Shown here: positions 9,501 to 13,484 of the stretch, piece by piece
How positions within the stretch are numbered: position 1 is the first letter of the stretch
Layout: the number at the start of each line of letters is the position of its first letter
DNA from: JAOSJT01 sp035914695
GTDB taxonomy: Bacteria; Bacteroidota; Ignavibacteria; SZUA-365
Assembly: GCA_035914695.1 (NCBI GenBank)
Contig: JAMIQH010000071.1
Location: forward strand, 1 to 13,484
Direction: 5' to 3'
Length of the DNA stretch: 13,484 bases
Translations under genes and position numbers: made by a program
Notes under the pieces: model-generated
Told to the model about the DNA's origin: nothing
The model's database searches: none
The model's input: only the letters and a program-made list of their open reading frames with translations

Positions 9501-10072
9501 CAAGTCGCGTGGGCCGCGCGGCGCCTGGGTTGGTGTTCACTGTGTACAACTGGGCGCGCCCGCGCGATCTCTCGCATTACGAAAGCTTCGAGCACTACCA
9601 CGGCACCTTTTACAAGCACGTGGAGGCGCTGTCGGTCACGCCGTTCTCGGATCGCGCCCTGGAGCGCGGACTCGCGGCTGTGCTTACAAGTCTCATCCGC
9701 TTGTCGGACACACGGTACAACAACAACGCCTCGGCCGGCACCATCGACAGGCACGACGACATCGTGCGCGGCGCCGTCGAGGCCATTCGCAGGCGCGCTG
9801 CAATGCACAGCGATCCGGAAACAGTGGAGTCCGTGCTGTCGATGCTCAACGCGCATCTCGACCACTGGCATGCCGAGGCGGAGAGGAAGCGCGAGAGTGG
9901 CGCGGTTCTTGGCTATCAGGCCGCGAAGGACGGACGCACGGTGAATCTGCTGCACAAGCCGGAGACGGGGAAGCGCGCCCCCTTCACCTGTCTGAACTCC
10001 TTGCGCGATGTGGAGGAAAGCGTCCCGCTCATTCTGCACGTCAAGGATAGCACGGGAGGGACAGCCGAATGA
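6569..10072 (+). CDS. drmA: DISARM DrmA helicase
   Basis: The protein has 1167 residues. DrmA is the large helicase of DISARM and partners DrmB on DNA. The N-terminus has the pattern I associate with DrmA, including RYVLGLVAP (32-40) and LTPSSIGFS (92-100). The helicase motifs are complete: Walker A FPTGGGKTEAY (460-470), a DEXH-type box QDELHLISG (721-729), ASTATVRR (761-768), LLATNMISVGVDIG (944-957) and QATSRVGR (976-983). Between motifs I and II four cysteine positions (CPWC at 588-591, C617 and C623/C624) probably bind zinc. Codons are strikingly GC-rich compared with the upstream genes. The stop overlaps the drmB start (ATGA). The ATG at 6569 is supported by the fit of the N-terminus; upstream Shine-Dalgarno support is poor. 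Family assignment is firm because drmB and drmC follow. Confidence 0.92.
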   Translation: MRNTLLHQIHLELHGPAGGPAEEVDESNIINRYVLGLVAPRKHANAEMELLFEEQPTALAVADEGRDDAIDCVAPEGDDGRSDAAAPLRDSLTPSSIGFSCGVDAAAGALRVTAHWGSYERGESATQRNEKTEKPRNVWKRRERGGLWHELPLREGPIAALYPDAEQTAVYLTGMLRRHEGVLLLTLFLVNGQEALDPARAGDRWLFQPRIVAEGVDGGAVFVKRGLYHRADNMEPLDAQELSALDMLYRRRVEFASGHGSAVHATVHPGDSTRATRIESRAVPMYEVAATTPRTAQDDARLLPLLLDMRELAAAPTSVLIDALRPLPDAYRAWIEEQRVRIAKEDDLAAHEVAATAALHDCERACARIEAGIALLANDEAAREAFRFTNRVMHQQRVRGIFTRHVRRGEPKTFEEVDIPKNRSWYPFQLAFVLMNLPSLVDVRHPERSGDVAQADLLWFPTGGGKTEAYLGLAAFTMAIRRLQGTVDGYDGMHGVSVLMRYTLRVLTLQQFQRAAALICACEMERRTAAASGDGRWGNEPFRLGLWVGGRSTPNSIAEADEAVKQHHNAGTWAPGGTGASPHQITNCPWCGAAIRPGRDIEVETFSQGRARVLVYCSDPDGCCPFSKRENEGEGIPVLTVDEEIYRRLPSMLIATVDKFAQMPWNGKVQMLFGRVQGYCPRHGFTSPEIEETSKHNMTRRLPATALRPHAPLRPPDLIIQDELHLISGPLGTLTGLYETAIDTLCSWQAHGATVRPRIVASTATVRRAGEQVSRVFARDLSIFPPHGLDVEDNFFALQRNGADGPPGRLYVGICAPGQRIKAVMIRLYTAILAASEAQYRLHGAAMDPWMTLVGYFNSLRELGGMRRVVDDDIQARLWRMEDHGLGSRRQPKTSELTSRLDATEIPAILDEMDVTFDPQKEEENRVARKNNQRPPHRRPIDVLLATNMISVGVDIGRLGLMVVDGQPKTTAEYIQATSRVGRAAPGLVFTVYNWARPRDLSHYESFEHYHGTFYKHVEALSVTPFSDRALERGLAAVLTSLIRLSDTRYNNNASAGTIDRHDDIVRGAVEAIRRRAAMHSDPETVESVLSMLNAHLDHWHAEAERKRESGAVLGYQAAKDGRTVNLLHKPETGKRAPFTCLNSLRDVEESVPLILHVKDSTGGTAE
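10054..10060 (+). promoter_or_regulatory. Ribosome binding site of drmB
   Basis: GGGAGGG lies eight bases before the drmB ATG at 10069, inside the end of drmA. It fixes the drmB start at the ATGA overlap and indicates coupled translation. Confidence 0.7.
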
Positions 10073-11919
10073 AAAAGCATCGCGCCGGCGAAATCCGCAT
10101 GAATCAACTCATCCACACCTTCGGCATCGGCTCGGTGGTGGATTTACCGCGCATGGCCGTGATGGTGATGGGCCTCAACGACTGGGACTCCGCGCGTTGC
10201 AACACGCTCGACGAGCCGCGCTTGCTCGAACGCGTTCGTGCCATACTCGGTCCGCAAATGGAGCGCCTGATCCTGCCTCCCATGCCCGAGTCGACATCGC
10301 CCATGCCCGGCCAGCGAAGCCCGGAGGAGCAGCGCATCGGCGTGCCCGTGCACGTGTTTCCGCATTGGCTGCGCTGCACCGTTTGCGGCACCTTGGCGCA
10401 GATGGATGGCGGACTTTTCGACCTGCGTTCCGATCCCTACCGTGTGGACAAATTGCGCTACGTGCATGTGAATTGCAGCAAGGCACAGGAGCCCACGGCG
10501 GTGCCCGCGCGCTTTCTCTGCGCATGCAGGCGGGGACATCTTCAGGATTTTCCCTGGAACGACTTTTTACAACACACACCCGGATGTAACGGGCCCAAGT
10601 TGCGCATGGTGGAACTTGGCGCCTCGGGCAGCACCACGGAGATTTTCATCAAATGCGACGACTGCGGACAGACGCGCAGCATGGCGCAGGCCTTTGAAAA
10701 AAGGAGAGGCGCACCCTGGAAGCGTTGCGGCGGGGCGCATCCGCATCTGCACAGTATGGAGCAGTGCGACGAGGAGGTGAGCATCATTCTGCTCGGCGCC
10801 ACCAACAGTTGGTTTCCCGTCACCGTCGGCAGCATCAGCATTCCCGAACGCGTGGACGAGCTGGAACAGATGGTGGAGGAGAAGTGGAGTTTCCTCTCCA
10901 AGGTGAAAAACGTTGACGGTGTGGAATTGCTGCGCGGAGCGGACAAACTCAACGACTGTGCGCAGTATTCGGACGCGGAGATTTTCGACGCGATACAGCG
11001 GCGCAAGCAGCGTGATGATGAAGAGGCCGCACCCGATCCGGACCCGAAGTATCCGGAATGGCGGGTGCTCATCAATCCCGCCGCCGCGCCGGAATCGCGG
11101 GACTTTCATGTGCGCGACGCGGGAGTGCCCGCGGGATTCGGCGATGTGATCGAGCGCGTGGTACTCGTCAAGCGATTGCGCGAGGTACGGGCGTTGATCG
11201 GCTTTACACGCATCGAAGCCCCGGGAGACTTTGGCGAGGCCGAGGACGTGCCGGCGGCAGTGCGCGTGCCCTTGCTGCGCCAGGCCGCGACGGTTGTGCC
11301 CGCCGCCGAAGTGCGAGGCGAGGGGCTGTTCCTGCAATTCGCCGAGCAGCCGCTGATGGCGTGGCTTGCGCGTCCCGCCGTGAAGGCGCACGGGCGGCGT
11401 TTTCACGAAGCGCACACCGCCTGGCGTGCGAAGCGCGGCATCCCCGATCCGGAGGGAAAATTTCCGGGCATGCGCTTTGTGCTGCTGCATTCCTTCGCGC
11501 ACGCGTTGATGCGACGCATCGCCGTGGAATGTGGCTACGCGGCCGCCGGCTTGCGCGAGCGTCTGTACGTGCGCGACGAAGAAGGGTTGCCACCCATGGC
11601 CGGCGTGCTGATTTACACCTCCGCGCCCGACAGCGAAGGCACGCTTGGAGGACTGGTGCATCTCGGACGTCCCGACACGTTGCGGCGCATTCTGCGCTAC
11701 GCCTTCGAGGACGTGGCGCTGTGTTCCTCCGATCCGCTCTGCGCGTCGCATCAACCCGGCATCGATGGACTCACGCTGCATGGCGCCTCGTGTCACGCCT
11801 GTCTCTTTTCGCCCGAGACCTCCTGCGAGCGGGGCAATCGCTACCTGGATCGCGCCGTACTGTTGCCGATATTCGCGCACGGGGACATCTCCTTCTTCGA
11901 TGCGGAAGGCGTGCTATGA
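10069..11919 (+). CDS. drmB: DISARM DrmB, DUF1998 protein
   Basis: The protein has 616 residues. DrmB is the DUF1998-containing partner of DrmA in DISARM. The opening GEIRMNQLIHTFGIGSVVDL (7-26) fits the family. Several cysteine pairs suggest zinc sites: CTVC (103-106), CAC (151-153) followed by RRGHLQDFPW, CDDC (196-199), C220 and C233. The C-terminal DUF1998 region has HSFAHALMRR (474-483), the Y-T-S-A-P-D-S-E-G-T-L-GG strand (516-528), and a second cysteine set at C552, C558, C575, C578 and C586. No helicase motifs of its own are present, as expected. A charged stretch (about 305-328, RRKQRDDEEAAPDPDP) may be a flexible linker. It starts in the ATGA overlap with drmA and ends in an ATGA overlap with drmC, so the three are a tight operon. 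Codon use is as GC-rich as in drmA. Confidence 0.92.
   Translation: MKKHRAGEIRMNQLIHTFGIGSVVDLPRMAVMVMGLNDWDSARCNTLDEPRLLERVRAILGPQMERLILPPMPESTSPMPGQRSPEEQRIGVPVHVFPHWLRCTVCGTLAQMDGGLFDLRSDPYRVDKLRYVHVNCSKAQEPTAVPARFLCACRRGHLQDFPWNDFLQHTPGCNGPKLRMVELGASGSTTEIFIKCDDCGQTRSMAQAFEKRRGAPWKRCGGAHPHLHSMEQCDEEVSIILLGATNSWFPVTVGSISIPERVDELEQMVEEKWSFLSKVKNVDGVELLRGADKLNDCAQYSDAEIFDAIQRRKQRDDEEAAPDPDPKYPEWRVLINPAAAPESRDFHVRDAGVPAGFGDVIERVVLVKRLREVRALIGFTRIEAPGDFGEAEDVPAAVRVPLLRQAATVVPAAEVRGEGLFLQFAEQPLMAWLARPAVKAHGRRFHEAHTAWRAKRGIPDPEGKFPGMRFVLLHSFAHALMRRIAVECGYAAAGLRERLYVRDEEGLPPMAGVLIYTSAPDSEGTLGGLVHLGRPDTLRRILRYAFEDVALCSSDPLCASHQPGIDGLTLHGASCHACLFSPETSCERGNRYLDRAVLLPIFAHGDISFFDAEGVL
11904..11909 (+). 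promoter_or_regulatory. Ribosome binding site of drmC
   Basis: GGAAGG lies six bases before the ATG at 11916 and selects this start over the much longer open frame that extends back to about 11058 through drmB. Confidence 0.6.
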
Positions 11920-12722
11920 GCGAAGACGCGTACAGCACGCTCGAGAGGCACCTTGCCGCATTTTGCGCCGCCGCGACGGTGGAGCAGATAGAGCATGCCG
12001 CCGGTCTCTTGCGTGGCGTAGCGGAGATCACGCCGCAGGCGCTTCATCACCTCGCAACCGTTTTTATGGCGGCGCCAGCGCAGCGGCAGCATTTTCACGC
12101 CTTGTGCGTGGAGGCGCAGCGCAGCATGCCCGGACTGCGGGGCCCCGCGTTGGCGTTGGCGCTCACTGCCGTCGCCCGGGAGCGCGGAGAAGCGCGGGAG
12201 CGCATGCGCATGGAGACCGTGTGGACCGGTCCCGACCACGGAGAGGCGCGGCACAGGAAAGCCGCGCAGGCCCTGTACGACATTATCGAACTCGCCCGCG
12301 AGGATTTGCTCATCGTTTCCTTCGCCACCTACCGCGTGGACAGCGTGATACAGCGCCTCGAGCAGGCACTGACGCGTGGCGTGCGCGTGCGGCTCCTGCT
12401 CGAGAGCAGCGTCGGCGCCTACGCAACGAAAGGTGGCGGCATCACTGCCAGCGGATTCGCGGACATCCCCGGCATCGAAATCTGGGTATGGCCCGACGCG
12501 AAGCGCACGCGCGACGAAGCCGGCAGAACCGGCGTATTGCACGCCAAATGCGCCATCGCCGACGAGCGTCACGCCTTGGTCACCAGCGCCAATCTCACCG
12601 GTCACGCCTTGCACCTCAACATCGAGCTTGGCCTCAAAATCGATGGCGGCGACATCCCCCGCCGCATCGCCCGCCACTTCCACGCCCTCCTCACCAGCGG
12701 CGAGTTGGAGAGGGTGAAATAG
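11916..12722 (+). CDS. drmC: DISARM DrmC, phospholipase D-like protein
   Basis: The protein has 268 residues. DrmC belongs to the phospholipase D superfamily and completes the DISARM core. A single HKD-type motif is visible: H209-A-K211-C-A-I-A-D216, followed by S224-A-N226-L-T and N235-I-E237-L-G, the usual second half. One HKD per chain means that an active site would need a dimer. The preceding strand LLIVSFATYRVD (131-142) and RGVRVRLLLE (154-163) fit the PLD fold. Residues 1-110 are mostly helical, with no motif that I recognise. In the DISARM study DrmC was reported to be less important than DrmA and DrmB, so its job may be auxiliary. The frame stays open far upstream, but the ATGA overlap and GGAAGG site place the start at 11916. 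The stop at 12720-12722 ends the intact part of the operon. Confidence 0.9.
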   Translation: MSEDAYSTLERHLAAFCAAATVEQIEHAAGLLRGVAEITPQALHHLATVFMAAPAQRQHFHALCVEAQRSMPGLRGPALALALTAVARERGEARERMRMETVWTGPDHGEARHRKAAQALYDIIELAREDLLIVSFATYRVDSVIQRLEQALTRGVRVRLLLESSVGAYATKGGGITASGFADIPGIEIWVWPDAKRTRDEAGRTGVLHAKCAIADERHALVTSANLTGHALHLNIELGLKIDGGDIPRRIARHFHALLTSGELERVK

Positions 12723-12734
12723 ACAGCGGAACAC

Positions 12735-12740
12735 AAGGAG
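12735..12740 (+). promoter_or_regulatory. Ribosome binding site before the DUF262 remnant
   Basis: AAGGAG, six bases before the ATG at 12747 and twelve bases after the drmC stop. It is the best Shine-Dalgarno match in the window and shows that the 32-codon reading frame began as a real, well-translated gene. Confidence 0.65.
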
Positions 12741-12746
12741 CACAAC

Positions 12747-12845
12747 ATGTACAGCACCATCGCGGAATTGTTCACTAATCGCCGTTTTATCATTCCCGAG
12801 TTCCAGCGCGGATATGCGTGGACTCTGAGTCAAGTGGAAGATTAA
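12747..12845 (+). pseudogene. N-terminal remnant of a DUF262 (GmrSD-type) gene
   Basis: The reading frame encodes only 32 residues. It begins MYSTIAELF and contains F14-IIPEFQRGYAW-25 followed by SQVED, then a TAA at 12843-12845. This is the characteristic start of DUF262 proteins such as the GmrS half of the GmrSD modification-dependent nuclease, where I-P-x-Y/F-Q-R-x-Y-x-W is the most conserved N-terminal motif; full proteins run to several hundred residues. The following DNA in all three forward frames shows no continuation of the family, so this is not a simple frameshift; the rest was probably deleted or replaced. The ribosome binding site and 24-base spacing after drmC suggest that it once was the fourth gene of the drm operon. 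A 32-residue peptide may still be made but should be inactive. The family call rests on one motif. Confidence 0.7.
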
Positions 12846-12850
12846 GCAAA
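12840..12850. other. Probable recombination junction at island edge
   Basis: Recognisable DUF262 coding sequence ends about here and an unrelated reading frame opens at 12850. Base composition falls from about 70% or more GC in drmBC to about 40% just downstream. No direct repeat, inverted repeat or integrase gene marks the site, so the event may have been a deletion or illegitimate joining. The exact breakpoint cannot be placed by eye. Confidence 0.45.
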
Positions 12851-13484
12851 TGGATCTGCGAAACGTTGGCGAGTATAACCCTGTGAAAAATCGCAGCCAA
12901 GAAAAATTTTCGACACTGGCGATCATGAGTTCATTCTGTAAAAATCATGGATTGGGAGTGGTATTGCTGGCATTCCTCGCCATGCTGCCGGTTGCGACAG
13001 CGGTAGCGCAGGATCGTTTGTACTTTTACAATACATGGCCAGCGAATCCCGGTGTAGATGCAGATATTTACGAAGAAGGAGGGCATTATATAATCCGATA
13101 TCGCTTCATCGATCATTTTAATAGACCGCAGGTATTCACTCTCCGTTATCCAATCGAAGCGACAAACAGCGCTATCAGTGAATACGGAATCCCCAGAGAA
13201 ATCTTTTCCAGTTATAAAACAAGTGAAGAGCAGTTGCGCAACGAGCTCATTCGGCGTGGTTTTTTCAAGAAGGAGGGCAATATCGTCAGTATCAATCGTA
13301 ACGCACTGATTGATTATTACTCGTATGACTATTGCCGACCAATTGCGCAGCAGATTGTGTCTGCACTGGCAGCATACAATCGCGACACCAGGCAGGACCG
13401 GATTGAAATGGCGATGAAGTTCGTGCAGGACATTCCATACGGGGTTCCGAATTTTGACGACGACGAGTGGTATTACGGCGAGTA
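12850..13484 (+). CDS. Exported protein, possibly transglutaminase-like (3' partial)
   Basis: The frame is open to the window end, so the gene is incomplete. The ATG at 12925 is the better start: from it there is a clear signal peptide, with an n-region containing one Lys, a hydrophobic core LGVVLLAFLAMLPVATA (residues 10-26), then AVA|QD as the cleavage site after residue 28. The ATG at 12850 would place 25 non-conserved residues before it. Neither start has a ribosome binding site. The mature part is mixed alpha/beta; MKFVQDIPYGVPNFDDDEWY near the window end resembles the segment just before the catalytic Cys motif in periplasmic transglutaminase-like proteins, but that motif would lie outside the window. 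AT-rich relative to drmABC, it probably belongs to the chromosomal background and not to the defence operon. Export is well supported; the enzyme family is tentative. Confidence 0.72.
   Translation, partial: MDLRNVGEYNPVKNRSQEKFSTLAIMSSFCKNHGLGVVLLAFLAMLPVATAVAQDRLYFYNTWPANPGVDADIYEEGGHYIIRYRFIDHFNRPQVFTLRYPIEATNSAISEYGIPREIFSSYKTSEEQLRNELIRRGFFKKEGNIVSINRNALIDYYSYDYCRPIAQQIVSALAAYNRDTRQDRIEMAMKFVQDIPYGVPNFDDDEWYYGE

Noticed and set aside
7877..10039. Open frame of about 720 codons on the minus strand, opposite drmA
   Set aside because: It lies wholly inside a well-recognised GC-rich gene whose codon bias keeps the opposite frame free of stops. Its translation shows no domain and is rich in His/Arg/Ala as expected for a shadow frame.
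10567..11880. Open frame of about 437 codons on the minus strand, opposite drmB
   Set aside because: Same cause: GC-rich codons of drmB. No recognisable motif and no ribosome binding site.
11058..11915. Upstream extension of the drmC reading frame through drmB
   Set aside because: The extension is Arg/Ala-rich shadow sequence of drmB. GGAAGG at 11904-11909 and the ATGA overlap place the drmC start at 11916.
12846..12900. Frameshifted continuation of the DUF262 gene
   Set aside because: All three forward frames after the TAA were read; none continues with residues typical of the family and one of them stops within about 14 codons.

Overview
The window is one side of a bacterial anti-phage defence island. 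All real genes lie on the plus strand, packed almost end to end. Two gene blocks are joined. Block A (about 1-6505) holds a TerB-like protein with a C-terminal J domain, a membrane protein with a degenerate J-like N-terminus, a 1404-residue RecQ-family helicase carrying a PD-(D/E)XK (DUF559/Vsr-like) nuclease domain near its N-terminus, and a small coiled-coil protein with a C-terminal membrane anchor. TerB plus RecQ-type helicase recalls the Shango system (TerB protein, ATPase, helicase), but no ATPase subunit is visible here. Block B (6569-12722) is the DISARM core triplet drmA-drmB-drmC (helicase, DUF1998 protein, phospholipase D-like protein), joined by two ATGA stop/start overlaps. No DISARM methyltransferase gene (drmMI/drmMII) and no drmD or drmE lies in the window.

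At the right edge, 24 bases after drmC and behind a good ribosome binding site, sits a 32-codon remnant of a DUF262 (GmrSD-type) gene that stops right after the conserved IPEFQRGYAW motif. Past it the base composition drops and an unrelated exported protein begins (signal peptide, possibly a transglutaminase-like region) and runs off the window. The right boundary of the island is therefore close to position 12845.

Possible working model (inference): the RecQ-nuclease and DrmAB helicases recognise or process invading DNA. The TerB/J proteins, the J-like membrane protein and the tail-anchored coiled-coil protein would tie the machinery to the membrane or to an Hsp70 chaperone. DrmC would be a helper phosphodiesterase. 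Whether blocks A and B are one system or two neighbours cannot be settled from one locus, but the 63-base gap, common strand and absence of any other gene between them fit co-inheritance.

Organism: a bacterium of moderate GC content. Single 60-base lines counted by hand give about 48-58% GC in block A, 70-75% in block B and about 38% in the last gene. Some genes have good Shine-Dalgarno sites and others none, and the exported protein has an AVA|Q cleavage site of the kind common in the Bacteroidota/Chlorobiota/Ignavibacteriota group. That placement is only a weak guess. No tRNA, rRNA, CRISPR array, transposase or integrase was seen, and no gene-free stretch exceeds 300 bases.
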